A stretch of DNA of 64,000 nt from Paragorgia papillata (GCA_035771165.1 JAWNZC010000311.1:1008501-1072500), one strand, 5' to 3'; shown: positions 11,648 to 20,301, counted from the stretch's first letter. Notes: generated from the sequence alone by a model not told the origin. Numbers and translations are program-made.

Positions 11648-12841
11648 CTGAAAGATAAAATTAAACCTTAAAATGTTTCTATTTTAAAACGAAAAATTTG
11701 ATAATAATTTGTTGTTAAATAAAAAAAAGAACACGCGTAAACCAAGCTAATGACAAGTGTAGGCGAGCATTTCAATAGTAAAAAGCATGATATTTTTCAA
11801 TTATGAAGATCGAAAAACAAGTAATTCAATTTCGCTTTTTACATTGTCGAACGAAATCAAGCTCTTTTCACAAGAGCAATGCTATAAGTATAGGTAATAG
11901 CATGTTTTTTTTCCAAATTGCACGAGAAACCATGCTATTACTTATTAATAATATACATGAAAAAATGTTCAAAACAACTGTACTAACATTTTAACGTAGG
12001 TGTTTTTAGCCGTCCACTCCTCGCATATTTATTTGTTAAAAAACGCTTCGCTTCCTTTACTACTTGAAAAAGTTTACTCGAGGCATAAAGAAGCTTCTGG
12101 TCTTCTTGTAGGTACTTCACTTGGCAATATTAACTAGCTTCAAATTTGAACAAATTATCCCCAAAACCGCCGAATCTTGGCCGCCATCTTTGTTTGTTTT
12201 GTGTCGGGAAAAGTCCGCTGTACAATCAATTTGATTGGTTCTTAGTGATAACAGATTTTTGCACTGTGATTACAGATTTTTGCACTGTGATTACAGATTT
12301 TTGCACTGTGATAACACAATTCTGCACTGTTGTTTGGGATTAACTGCACTGGAATCAGCCAATCACAGTCGAGATATTTTTTCATGTATATTATTAATAT
12401 AGACAACTGACTCCACTCATTTCGGTAAAGCGCTCTCAATTAGTCAGAATGTAAACCACAAAAATAAAATAGATATCGTTAGAAAGTTATTAATTTGTCG
12501 AACACAATGTTGTATTTGATTTTGCGATTAACACAAACCAATAATAGTTGTGAATTGTTTAAGTAAAACCAGAGTGCTTCACTCGGGGCGACTCAAGTAC
12601 AAAGCCTTTTATTTTGTTCAAAATATTCTAATTTTGGCAGTTTGATTCTGAGATAAATTTCCAGAAAAACGGTGTCAGCGTTTAATAAATAATTATATTG
12701 AATTTAGTTGTATTTGCCGCCGTAATTGTTCGATTCTGAGCCCATAATGCTATTATCTGTAATGCTGTATCTGTTTCATGCATGTTGCTGACGTGAATCT
12801 GTCCAACTGGGCAAACGGAATTAAAGCGCATGGGAAATAGG
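11648..12841. other. Non-coding gap upstream of the exon
   Basis: No convincing coding sequence. It holds a short tandem repeat at 12241-12335 and ends at the Polinton target site. The short frames at 11803-11994 and 12146-12439 have no recognisable motifs, and the latter two read the tandem repeat. Confidence 0.5.
12241..12335. repeat. Four-copy 22-bp tandem repeat
   Basis: Copies of 'gtgattacagatttttgcac' plus 'tgt' follow head to tail, with the first and last copies diverged. It reads open on both strands but shows no protein character. Confidence 0.85.
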
Positions 12842-12847
12842 CATCTG
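12842..12847. repeat. Left target-site duplication of the Polinton
   Basis: The bases catctg directly precede the element's first bases, agtagtag. The same six bases follow its last bases at 24174-24179. A 6-bp duplication is the Polinton/Maverick signature. Confidence 0.95.
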
Positions 12848-12989
12848 AGTAGTAGAGAGCGGGGCTTAATGGACCCGTTTTATGCAGGAATAGCTCATTA
12901 GCATGTTGTGTTAGCCCTTAATAATTCATGAGTTATGAATAATCAATGAGTTATGAATAATCAATGAGTCGGATTTTTCCGAAGAGATA

Positions 12990-13165
12990 ACGAAGCACTT
13001 CCGAGTCCGATAAAACGCCGAAGCACTTCCGAGTCCGATAAAACGCCGAAGTATTTCCGATTCCTATAAAACGCCGCAGCACTTCCGAGTCCGATAAAAC
13101 GCCGAAGTATTTCCGATTCCTATAAAACCCCGAAGCATTTCCGAGTCCGATAAAACGCCGAGTGC
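12990..13165. repeat. 28-bp tandem repeats upstream of the Bcl-2-like gene (left arm)
   Basis: About six copies of a unit containing 'cacttccgagtccgataaaa' and 'cgccgaag', in two alternating variants (gagtccgat and gattcctat). The block ends about 30 bases before the start codon at 13194. The position suggests a promoter or enhancer, or an element end-binding region, but that is inference. The right arm has about four copies (23915-24035). Confidence 0.85.
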
Positions 13166-13193
13166 TTGTTAAGATTACGTCATTTTAAACACG

Positions 13194-13559
13194 ATGGCCG
13201 AACAAACAATTTGGGCTGAATTGCGGGAAAACAATATCGATATAGAGAAAGATACGTTATGTTTTTACATGAATAGATGCCTTAGAGAGCATGGTGAATT
13301 GTATGAGAGCATTATCGACCAAATTAACAGAGATAACTTGCCGAGTAGCTTGTATACTATTTATCAAGAGATGGATCTTGTGAATTTCGGTAGAATTATT
13401 GCTTATTTGACTCTAGTGTTGAAAGTGAGCGATTATTGCGACACCGAAACACTTCGCCAAGACATTAAAAGAACTGCCAAAGATTTTAGGCGAATTGACT
13501 TGCAGAAATACGAAATAAAACACTCGTGGATACAAAGGTTGATTAGATTCCTAACGTAA
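13194..13559 (+). CDS. Bcl-2-like small protein, left-arm copy
   Basis: This 121-residue ORF starts at an ATG preceded by 'cacg' and lies just inside the Polinton end. Residues 64-75 read NFGRIIAYLTLV, which fits the BH1 motif of Bcl-2 proteins (Asn-Trp/Phe-Gly-Arg-Ile). Residues 110-121 read HSWIQRLIRFLT, which fits the BH2 position (Trp-Ile-Gln). The helix-rich character and the spacing of 46 residues between the motifs agree with a Bcl-2 fold. There is no C-terminal membrane anchor, and the protein is shorter than cellular Bcl-2 members, like some viral ones. Its likely role would be to block apoptosis of the host cell. A near-identical copy lies in the right arm. The motifs are seen; the family and role are inference. 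Confidence 0.6.
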   Translation: MAEQTIWAELRENNIDIEKDTLCFYMNRCLREHGELYESIIDQINRDNLPSSLYTIYQEMDLVNFGRIIAYLTLVLKVSDYCDTETLRQDIKRTAKDFRRIDLQKYEIKHSWIQRLIRFLT

Positions 13560-14101
13560 CTGTTGTGAGGGATGTTAGAGCGTTGCTAAGGCGAATTTGA
13601 ATAATACTCGACAAGTTTGGCCTAAAAGTCATTAAAAATCGATTAAACGAAGTCATTAATATTAGGAAATGGTAAATACAGGAATAAAAGAACGCAGAAA
13701 CGGGCGAATCCTTTACAAGTAGAAAGAGTGACCCTAAAGAAGCCTATGAAGAATATCTTTTTCAAAAATCTGTCGATGCATTGACTGAAGACATAGAAAA
13801 ACTGAACATTTGCTGATCATTCAAACTTTAAAAAACTGTTTTTAATCTGTATATTTATACATTTGATGCATTGACTGAAGACATGTATAGTTTTGTATTC
13901 TAATTTAATATGTAATAAATATGTTTGCATTTATATCGTGTCGTTGACTTTTCTTTGTTCATTTACTTCTAACCTTTGTCGCGTGAACATGACTTGCTGT
14001 GGAGGTTTACCAGAAATAGCCCTTCGTAATATTTTTCGAAAGATTCGCTGTATATCAGCGTGCTGTGGGGGGGAAAATTGTGATACAGGCATCCGAATTA
14101 G
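13560..14101. other. Spacer between Bcl-2-like gene and integrase (left arm)
   Basis: It contains a short open stretch at about 13700-13816 (ending 'DALTEDIEKLNIC' then stop) without a start codon, possibly a decayed small gene. The phrase 'gatgcattgactgaagac' occurs twice (about 13775 and 13865). The same spacer in the right arm is split by a MITE. Confidence 0.4.
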
Positions 14102-15184
14102 ATGGCGGAACAGTACCTTCACGATCTGTATTACAAGCCAAAAAGTCCGGCAAGTTTTGGCGGCGTAGATGCCTTATACCGTGTCGTAAGAAGTGACGGT
14201 AAATTCCAGATATCCCGAAACAAGATAAAAACATGGCTTAGACAGCAAGATACCTATACTTTACATAAACCCGTACGACATAATTTTAAGCGAAATCGTG
14301 TTATTGTTGGAGCGATGGACGAGGAGTGGGAGGCTGATCTAGTAATTATGGATTCGCTTAGTAAAACAAATAATGGTTATAAATACGTTTTAACTGTTAT
14401 TGATGTACTATCCAAATTTGCGTGGGTGGAACCATTAAAAACAAAGACTGCAGAGAGTCTGGTTAAAGCCTTTGAAAAGATACTAAAGAAAGGAAGGAAG
14501 CCTGAAACATTTCATACCGATAAAGGAACTGAATTTACCAACAAACGCTTTCAAAAGTTATTGAAGGACAAACATATTCGATTTTTTACAACACACAACG
14601 ATACCAAGGCATCCATCGTTGAACGATTTAACCGAACGTTAAAGGGGAAAATGTGGAAATATTTTACAGCAAAGAATACGTTGAAATATACCGATGTACT
14701 ACAAAAATTAGTATATTCCTACAACCATTCGAGACACCGTAGTATTGGGATGAGGCCAGTTGATGTTAATCGAGAAAACGAGAGTATTGTATGGCAAAAA
14801 CTGTATGGTGATGAGTCCAGCAAACCCATCAAATATAAATTCAGCATTGGTGACCAAGTTCGGATTAGCAAAGCAAGACGTACATTCAAGAAAGGCTACT
14901 TACCTAACTGGACCGAAGAGGTGTTCATCATCACGAAGCGAGTACCCAGACGACCGCCAGTGTACAAGATTGCCGATTATCACAGAGAAGAGTTACAAGG
15001 AACATTTTACGAACAGGAATTGCAAAGAGTTACAAAGACAGATAGTGACTTTTATAGAATAGAAAGAGTAATTAAGTCACGCATGCATGGTAAACGTAAA
15101 GAGTATCTTGTAAAATGGTTAGGCTACCCTGAAGATTTTAATTCCTGGGTATCAGCCGATAATGTAAAAGATATAACGAAATAA
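14102..15184 (+). CDS. Polinton retroviral-type integrase with chromodomain, intact copy
   Basis: A 360-residue open frame. Residues 1-60 form the N-terminal region typical of Polinton integrases (LYYKPKSPASFGGVDALYR). The catalytic core spans about 75-225 with D79, D140 (in HTDKGTEF) and E174 (in SIVERFNRT) as the DDE triad. Residues 245-310 form an SH3-like segment, and 316-358 form a chromodomain (YRIERVIK, EYLVKWLGYP, SWV). The enzyme joins element ends to host DNA and makes the 6-bp duplication; the chromodomain would bias insertion to histone-marked chromatin. It is full length for the family. It lies wholly inside the left terminal repeat, so the element has two copies. The right copy has a stop codon, which makes this the functional candidate. 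Confidence 0.95.
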   Translation: MAEQYLHDLYYKPKSPASFGGVDALYRVVRSDGKFQISRNKIKTWLRQQDTYTLHKPVRHNFKRNRVIVGAMDEEWEADLVIMDSLSKTNNGYKYVLTVIDVLSKFAWVEPLKTKTAESLVKAFEKILKKGRKPETFHTDKGTEFTNKRFQKLLKDKHIRFFTTHNDTKASIVERFNRTLKGKMWKYFTAKNTLKYTDVLQKLVYSYNHSRHRSIGMRPVDVNRENESIVWQKLYGDESSKPIKYKFSIGDQVRISKARRTFKKGYLPNWTEEVFIITKRVPRRPPVYKIADYHREELQGTFYEQELQRVTKTDSDFYRIERVIKSRMHGKRKEYLVKWLGYPEDFNSWVSADNVKDITK

Positions 15185-15233
15185 AAATGTGTGTACCTTA
15201 CAATTTGTGTTCATTTGTGTATTGTTCTTCGAC

Positions 15234-15515
15234 ATGGCAACACAGTTTTATTTAACGCTTCCCAGCAATAGCTCTATGGAATATTTTCCAGATAATACTG
15301 TAGCAAATTTTAAAGTGAAGCTTGCTGAAACTGTACAACTGACAGGTGACTGGGAAGTAGCTTTATCAGAGTTATATTATCCCCATACATGGAGCGCGAT
15401 TCGAAAAGGTAATCAACAAACGTTTCTCTATAACGCTGGAACAAAATATGACGATACGGGTATTATCCCAAATGGTTACTATAACACCATTGTTGATCTG
15501 GTGCCAAAGATTTAA
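15234..15515 (+). pseudogene. Truncated minor capsid-type gene at the edge of the left arm
   Basis: The frame begins ATG at 15234 (an earlier in-frame ATG at 15189 adds 15 hydrophobic residues and is also present in the right arm). It runs parallel to the right-arm gene for about 90 residues ('MATQFYLTLPSN', 'NFKVKLAETVQL', 'WEVALSELYYPHTW') and then breaks off at 15503, where the terminal homology ends and the 21-bp minisatellite starts. It has lost more than half of the protein and is a by-product of the arm duplication. Confidence 0.85.
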
Positions 15516-15991
15516 TGATTCAATCTTAGGATTCAATGATTCAATCTTAGGATTCAATGATTCAATCTTAGGATTCAATGATTCAGTCTTAGGATTCAAT
15601 GATTCAATCTTAGGATTCAATGATTCAATCTTAGGATTCAATGATTCAATCTTAGGATTCAATGATTCAGTCTTAGGATTCAAAGATTCAGTCTTAGGAT
15701 TCAATGAGTCAATCTTAGGATTCAATGATTCAATCTTAGGATTCAATGACTCAATCTTAGGATTCAATGATTCAATCTTAGGATTCAATGATTCAGTCTT
15801 AGGATTCAATGATTCAATCTTAGGATTCAATGATTCATTCTTAGGATTCAATGATTCAATCTTAGGATTCAATGATTCAATCTTAGGATTCAATGATTCA
15901 ATCTTAGGATTCAATGATTCAGTCTTAGGATTCAATGATTCAATCTTAGGATTCAATGATTCAGTCTTAGGATTCAATGATTCAATCTTAT
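15505..15991. repeat. 21-bp minisatellite at the arm/core junction
   Basis: About 23 head-to-tail copies of 'aatgattcaatcttaggattc', with few substitutions (a/g in 'caatctt' to 'cagtctt'). Because 21 is a multiple of 3, both strands read open as 7-residue repeats (FNDSILG on plus, ESLNPKI on minus); this is a repeat artefact. It fills exactly the junction between the truncated minor capsid copy and the ATPase gene. Confidence 0.95.
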
Positions 15992-16025
15992 AAAAAGCAG
16001 TTGCGTGAAAGAGTGAAATCAGTTT

Positions 16026-16229
16026 ATGATTGACAGTCACTGGATGAACATGTCTTACGTTTGTGAAGTCTGCGAAAAATCATTCGCTACATCAAGTAAT
16101 CGTCTACGCCATATGAGATCTTTTCATCACAAAAGGTCTATCAGTGATAGGGTAACAACATCTGCCCCATTTACTGCTATACAACTACATTCACCCCTGA
16201 GAGTCAAAAAACGTACTCGATACAACTGA
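16026..16229 (+). pseudogene. C2H2 zinc finger segment, probable N-terminus of the packaging ATPase
   Basis: A 67-codon frame with one classical finger: C13, C16, H29 and H34 (VCEVCEKSF ... RLRHMRSFHH). It ends at 16229, only 17 bases before the ATPase P-loop frame, which has no ATG of its own after the last stop. Polinton and adintovirus-type ATPases often carry an N-terminal C2H2 finger, so the two frames were most likely one gene, now separated by a frame change near the A-run at about 16208-16213. An intron is the alternative explanation. Confidence 0.6.
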
Positions 16230-16246
16230 CACATCCGTTTGGACTC

Positions 16247-16849
16247 TTGGTCTCTGGAGGTACTAAGACAGGCAAGACAACGTTTGTGAAACAGTTATTG
16301 GCTTATGCTAAGATCATGATCAACCCACCTCCGGAAAACATCGTGTATTTTTATACAGAGTATCAAGATACGTTCGGCGAAATAGAAACCTTAATTCCAG
16401 GGATTCAGTTTGTCCAAGGTTTGCCCCAATCGATGTTGGATAGCATTAACCCCCAAATAAAAAATTTGTTTATTATTGATGACATGATGGGGGAGAAAGA
16501 TAGTATTATCGCGAAATTATTTACTAAGAAATCCCACCATGGGAATCTCAGTGTAATTTATATCGTGCAAAACTTGTTTCATCAAAGCAAGGATCATCGT
16601 ACCATTTCCCTTAACGCTAGTTATCTCGTGTTAACCAAAAATGTTCCTGACGCGAGTCAAGTTACTCATCTGGCCAAACAGTTGTATCCTAGCAACACTA
16701 AATTTTTCCAGCAACCCTATCAGATGGCGACTAAAGAGCCGTATTCCTACTTATTTGTCGATCTCACTCCGACATGTCCCGACGAAATCCGAGTAAGATC
16801 CGGGATCTTTCCGACGGACACCCACTACGTGTACCATCCCAGAGTATAA
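16247..16849 (+). CDS. FtsK/HerA-type packaging ATPase of Polinton
   Basis: A P-loop ATPase of about 200 residues. Walker A is GGTKTGKTT (about residues 4-12 from position 16247) and Walker B is NLFIIDDMM (about 73-81). An Arg/Gln sensor region follows (SVIYIVQNLFHQSK), as in Polinton and adenovirus-analogous DNA packaging ATPases. The family pumps DNA into capsids. The coordinate 16247 is a Leu (ttg) codon and not a credible start; the frame is open back to about 16153 without an ATG. The start is therefore likely supplied by the zinc-finger frame at 16026-16229. The next gene begins 35 bases after the stop. Confidence 0.9.
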   Translation: MVSGGTKTGKTTFVKQLLAYAKIMINPPPENIVYFYTEYQDTFGEIETLIPGIQFVQGLPQSMLDSINPQIKNLFIIDDMMGEKDSIIAKLFTKKSHHGNLSVIYIVQNLFHQSKDHRTISLNASYLVLTKNVPDASQVTHLAKQLYPSNTKFFQQPYQMATKEPYSYLFVDLTPTCPDEIRVRSGIFPTDTHYVYHPRV

Positions 16850-16884
16850 AAGGTGCTGTTCAAGGACAATACGATCATTTGACA

Positions 16885-17214
16885 ATGTCTGCTTGTATAA
16901 GAAGGAACTGCGACGTTTTAAAAGTATTGGCAAAGTGTAATCCTCAACTGCGAAACGCAATTATAAAAGCTGCCGACGATGATATATTAGAAGCCATTAG
17001 ACAGTGTCTTTTGAACGTGTGGTGTGAAACAATTAAGATTACTCCGAAAACAGCAAGGAAACTAGCCCCTTATAACGATCATATCAAGTTTGTTGCTGAT
17101 AAACGTAATCCAGTAATAAAAAGAAAGAAAGTTATTCTACAAGAAGGTGAAGGTTTTCTACCGTTTCTCTTAGTTCCTGTACTTGAACAACTGGCAAGCT
17201 TTTTAACCAAATAA
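16885..17214 (+). CDS. Small conserved Polinton protein
   Basis: The ATG at 16885 gives 109 residues; the frame is open further upstream to 16774, but that part overlaps the ATPase gene and lacks family character. The N-terminal half is helical and Cys/Asn-rich (RRNCDVLKVLAKCNPQLRN, AIIKAADDDILEAIRQC). The centre is basic (KTARKLAPYNDHIKF), and the C-terminus is hydrophobic (GFLPFLLVPVLEQL). Proteins of this pattern recur in animal Polintons and related viruses, where the function is not established; a basic virion or core component is plausible. Its stop codon overlaps the start of the next gene by one base (taatg). Confidence 0.7.
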   Translation: MSACIRRNCDVLKVLAKCNPQLRNAIIKAADDDILEAIRQCLLNVWCETIKITPKTARKLAPYNDHIKFVADKRNPVIKRKKVILQEGEGFLPFLLVPVLEQLASFLTK

Positions 17215-17960
17215 TGGAACACGTCAGGAGATTGGTGCTAGTTCCAGAGCATATGACAGATCGAAAGAAACCCTTGGTCACTCCTTTAACAGCGCAGGTG
17301 AATGAACTAGATTCAGAAATGCAAAATCTTCTTAAACGTCAAGATATAACACAAGACGAGAAAGTGAAAATGTACGATCAGTCGCTGCAACGTTATTTGG
17401 GTTATTACGATAAAAGAATGAGTAGCCCAGTACGTGTAAGCGTCATACCGCCTACAACACCCATAGCTGACGAGGACAAACCTGAAGAATCAGTGAATAC
17501 AGAAGAGACTGCTGAAACAGCACCCTCCGAGTTGCCAGGAGAGATAGAAACTGACATTTTAGAAAGTGTACCTGTAACAATGAAATCAAGAGCTCGACAG
17601 TTGGTTAAGAAACTTAAAGCAAATAAAGACCTCATTGGGTGGACTGACCAAGGACAGATGGTGTTTAAAGGACGACCTATTCCAGGTACAAATGCTATCG
17701 ACTTGGTCAACGATTCTCTACGCCAACGAAAGAATTTCAACCCTGCTGGATGGCAGCTTTTCGCAAAAGCACTAGGAAACATGAATGTTCCCGAAGGCAT
17801 TATTAGAAATGAAAATCGTTTAAGTATGGTACGAGAATATAAAACTAAAGATATTTCAGACAACACCCCCCTGACGTCACAGGTAGCGGTAGCAACATTG
17901 AAAAGAACAAAACAGAAACGAAGAGACAAAAACTTACATCCATATAAATGGGTTAAATAA
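17214..17960 (+). CDS. Conserved Polinton protein of unknown function
   Basis: A 248-residue ORF whose ATG shares its first base with the previous stop codon, an operon-like spacing for co-expressed virion genes. Residues 1-65 are charged and helical (QDEKVKMYDQSLQRYL), about 75-120 are acidic and Pro/Glu-rich and probably disordered, and about 120-205 form a compact conserved domain (WTDQGQMVFKGRPIPG, LRQRKNFNPAGWQLFAKAL). The C-terminus is basic (KRTKQKRRDKN). The pattern is familiar from animal Polintons but I cannot assign a role. Confidence 0.7.
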   Translation: MEHVRRLVLVPEHMTDRKKPLVTPLTAQVNELDSEMQNLLKRQDITQDEKVKMYDQSLQRYLGYYDKRMSSPVRVSVIPPTTPIADEDKPEESVNTEETAETAPSELPGEIETDILESVPVTMKSRARQLVKKLKANKDLIGWTDQGQMVFKGRPIPGTNAIDLVNDSLRQRKNFNPAGWQLFAKALGNMNVPEGIIRNENRLSMVREYKTKDISDNTPLTSQVAVATLKRTKQKRRDKNLHPYKWVK

Positions 17961-17961
17961 A

Positions 17962-18030
17962 TTTATTCCTTGTAAAGCTTTGATATTACAATAAAGAATT
18001 GTTTACAACATTATTTGTCTTGTATTTATT
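17962..18030. promoter_or_regulatory. Convergent polyadenylation signals between the two gene clusters
   Basis: An aataaa at 17990-17995 serves the rightward cluster that ends at 17960. On the other strand an aataaa overlaps the protease stop codon (18025-18030) and another lies at 17962-17967. Both clusters end in this 70-bp space. Confidence 0.55.
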
Positions 18031-18481
18031 ACACACAATAATATTTACGCATAAAGTCACGAACTAACATGTCATTCCATTCTTTATTATCAGTAAACAT
18101 GCCAACAATTGTTGACATGGGTATATTTCTACATCGATGTAAAGCATAAAATAAACAATATTGTCCACACACGCGAGACCCTAATGACTGTAAAGTCTGT
18201 TCATTCCAAGTAAAAGTACTGCTATGATCTCGTAAAAAGGTTTTGCTATAAAAGCCCGGTCCTTGTCCGTACGAATCCATGAACTCCCCTTTTCCATCTG
18301 TGGTAAGATAAATTGCTACCCAGTGCGTACCAGATCCATTACTAGGATCCACATTCAGAATAAAACCGCTAGGTCTTTTCGATATCTGACTTGGTAGACG
18401 ATCCGATGGTAACACGTCTTTAAATACGGTCTTGGTAAATGGATCACTTTTCAGGACGTTCAGGATTTGTAGAGTGTTCAT
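18029..18481 (-). CDS. Adenovirus-type cysteine protease (Polinton PRO)
   Basis: The ATG at 18481 gives 150 residues. It is preferred over the upstream in-frame ATG at 18550, which lies inside the capsid gene; it leaves one base between the capsid stop and this start. Candidate catalytic residues are H53 (in THWVAIYL), D69 (in FMDSYGQGP) and C109 (in CGQYCLFYALH), in the order and spacing of the adenain/Ulp1 family. The family matures capsid and core proteins inside virions. It is shorter than adenovirus protease (about 200 residues) but similar to other Polinton proteases. All motifs are present, so it may be active. Confidence 0.92.
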   Translation of the reverse strand: MNTLQILNVLKSDPFTKTVFKDVLPSDRLPSQISKRPSGFILNVDPSNGSGTHWVAIYLTTDGKGEFMDSYGQGPGFYSKTFLRDHSSTFTWNEQTLQSLGSRVCGQYCLFYALHRCRNIPMSTIVGMFTDNKEWNDMLVRDFMRKYYCV

Positions 18482-18482
18482 C

Positions 18483-19829
18483 TTAACTGCTAAAGTCGCA
18501 TAGAACGTTGCGGTTGACGTCAATTTCGATAAGACTTTGAAATTCTCCAAGCACCACGATATTTATAGCTGTTGTCAGAGCCGTTCCAAATTGACATTCT
18601 ATCGATACGTTTCCAATTTTAATCGGTTGAATATGATCGCTCAGACACAGATCAGCTGTCAGATCAATCACGAATAGAGTGTACCCATTGGCATACTCGT
18701 CTCGTGTAATACCATTGCCATCATTTTGAAATAATTTGTTAGTACCAGCATACAAGGTTTGGAAAGCGGACACGTAGTTACTTCCTCTCGCAGCAGCAAA
18801 TTTCAGTTGCAGGGGTTTTCCAGGCAAATGCTCCCCATTTACCGTTAGACCAAGAGAAGTAATGTCGTAGTTTTTGAAATTGAAAGGATTTTTGGTATAG
18901 GTACCATTATAAGCATCTGCATCGACCATTCCAATGACCACTCGATCAGGTATAGGGCCTTGAAATATATTTGGTTGATTGCCCGACATATTTCCTCTCG
19001 GTACAGAAACCACTTTACAACTGACACGATTGATAGGGTACTTGGCCGTGACACGTTGAAGGGCATGGGTATGAGCCAACATAACGGTCGAAGAGACGTT
19101 GACACGTCGAACGCGAAATACACATTCTTCCAAAACCACTTTAAAGTCAGGATGCTCTGCTGACGACACTAGGGAAAATGGGGTTCTCGAACGCACTAGC
19201 TTGAGCTTGATCGGTACAGCACCAAGGATATAACGGGCTTGTGCAAACAGATCGGAATGGATTCTGCCTTCCATAGCCACAGACTTACTTTGACTTGCAT
19301 GAACATACCGCAGTTTCAAACCCTTGTTTGCATCGGCATCTACTGCTACAGGGTTTACGACATCCATTCGACCAGCTTGATCTTTATAGAACAGCGCTGA
19401 GGTCAGATGAGATGATTTCGCGTCTTTGCTAAAGTTCAGTACGGTCTCCATATATGATCGGTAGGGATAAGCAGTGCTCGATGGTGTGACAAGTTTGTTG
19501 TTTAGGTAAACTTCTACTTGAGAAAATAAAGCATGCATCCACAGATTTACAGGTCCGACTTGAACATTTTCATCGAGATTAGTTCCATCATGGTTGGTTA
19601 TTTTTGCTTTCACGTGTAGATAACTATTTGCTAAATCGGTATACACATCAGAATTTGCAGCACACAGAAACTCGATGGTGTCTGAAGCTCCAATACTCGA
19701 CACTGGATCAATATCTTCCCAAAATCCTTTATTCATTTCTACTTGTGTAGCAGGCATTACAAATAAATCTAATTCTGATTTTGCACACTCACACGAATCT
19801 TTATGTAGGGCACTAAAAGCTTGACTCAT
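18483..19829 (-). CDS. Major capsid protein, double jelly-roll type
   Basis: A 448-residue ORF with the N-terminal 'CAKSELDLF', 'IEFLCAANSDVYTDLANSYL' and 'VGPVNLWMHALFSQVEVYLN' blocks found in the predicted double jelly-roll major capsid proteins of Polintons. The remaining sequence is rich in beta-strand patterns, with no membrane segment and no internal stop. The usual family length is about 450-650 residues, so it looks complete. Its start overlaps the upstream gene's stop (atga), and the protease follows after one base. The presence of this protein with ATPase and protease implies that virion formation is or was possible. Confidence 0.88.
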   Translation of the reverse strand: MSQAFSALHKDSCECAKSELDLFVMPATQVEMNKGFWEDIDPVSSIGASDTIEFLCAANSDVYTDLANSYLHVKAKITNHDGTNLDENVQVGPVNLWMHALFSQVEVYLNNKLVTPSSTAYPYRSYMETVLNFSKDAKSSHLTSALFYKDQAGRMDVVNPVAVDADANKGLKLRYVHASQSKSVAMEGRIHSDLFAQARYILGAVPIKLKLVRSRTPFSLVSSAEHPDFKVVLEECVFRVRRVNVSSTVMLAHTHALQRVTAKYPINRVSCKVVSVPRGNMSGNQPNIFQGPIPDRVVIGMVDADAYNGTYTKNPFNFKNYDITSLGLTVNGEHLPGKPLQLKFAAARGSNYVSAFQTLYAGTNKLFQNDGNGITRDEYANGYTLFVIDLTADLCLSDHIQPIKIGNVSIECQFGTALTTAINIVVLGEFQSLIEIDVNRNVLCDFSS

Positions 19830-20299
19830 GATTTATATTTTATAAACGGTCCAATCTTTGCTTCCGTAGGCTCAGATGTTTTCTTCTTCACAGTTTGCGA
19901 AGGACTGACGGTTTTACGTCTTGTGTTGACTTTTATAGGAGAATTCACCCGTTTGCGTTTACGACCGGCTCCTGATTGGTTCGTAATCCGACGGACCCCT
20001 TTTTGAACAAGATCTTTCACGGCTTCAGAACCACGCCCTTTTATCGCTTGCTTTACATTCTTCCCTGCCAGAACATCTTGCCCAACGTCTTTTACAGCTT
20101 GCAGAGCTCTTCTTCCAATAGCTTGAGCTCCTCGTTTCACCAGAGGTATTGCAAAGCGTGCAATACTTTTAAAAAAACTTCCAATGCCGTAACCTTTCTG
20201 AATACGTGCACCTCGGAAACCAGGTAGACTTCCACCTTGTTGTCTTCTTAAATAATGCTGTTTAAATTGCTTTACGTCTGGAATAATTGTATGTCTCAT
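19826..20299 (-). CDS. Small basic virion-type protein (pVI/core-like)
   Basis: A 157-residue ORF. Residues 20-45 are Gly-rich with 'GGSLPGFRGARIQKGYGIG', a pattern typical of small Polinton proteins with a likely protease site. Residues 45-95 form an amphipathic helical stretch (SFFKSIARFAIPLVKRGAQA), and the C-terminus is strongly basic (GAGRKRKRV). The overall plan recalls adenovirus pVI/pX-like minor capsid or core proteins; the specific role is inference. It overlaps the capsid start by four bases and begins two bases after the end of the preceding gene, so the cluster is one tight transcription unit. Confidence 0.7.
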   Translation of the reverse strand: MRHTIIPDVKQFKQHYLRRQQGGSLPGFRGARIQKGYGIGSFFKSIARFAIPLVKRGAQAIGRRALQAVKDVGQDVLAGKNVKQAIKGRGSEAVKDLVQKGVRRITNQSGAGRKRKRVNSPIKVNTRRKTVSPSQTVKKKTSEPTEAKIGPFIKYKS

Positions 20300-20301
20300 T
20301 T

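Larger units (their letters stand above)
12848..15503. repeat. Left long terminal inverted repeat (2656 bp)
   Basis: This arm matches the reverse complement of 20784-24173 almost base for base. Homology stops at about 15503 ('gatctggtg'), in the middle of the minor capsid reading frame. Differences from the right arm are two extra 28-bp repeats here, a MITE in the other arm and scattered point changes. Confidence 0.9.

Noticed and set aside
14760..15062. 100-codon frame inside the integrase (also mirrored at 21225-21527)
   Set aside because: Out-of-frame shadow of the integrase gene.
15505..15991. CRISPR-like appearance of regular repeats
   Set aside because: There are no unique spacers; it is a plain tandem repeat in a eukaryotic transposon.
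15372..16040. A 222-codon minus frame and a 181-codon plus frame of 7-residue repeats
   Set aside because: The 21-bp minisatellite reads open on both strands. No non-repeat protein character is present.
17405..17929. 174-codon minus-strand frame
   Set aside because: Antisense shadow of the 17214-17960 gene; no motif of its own.
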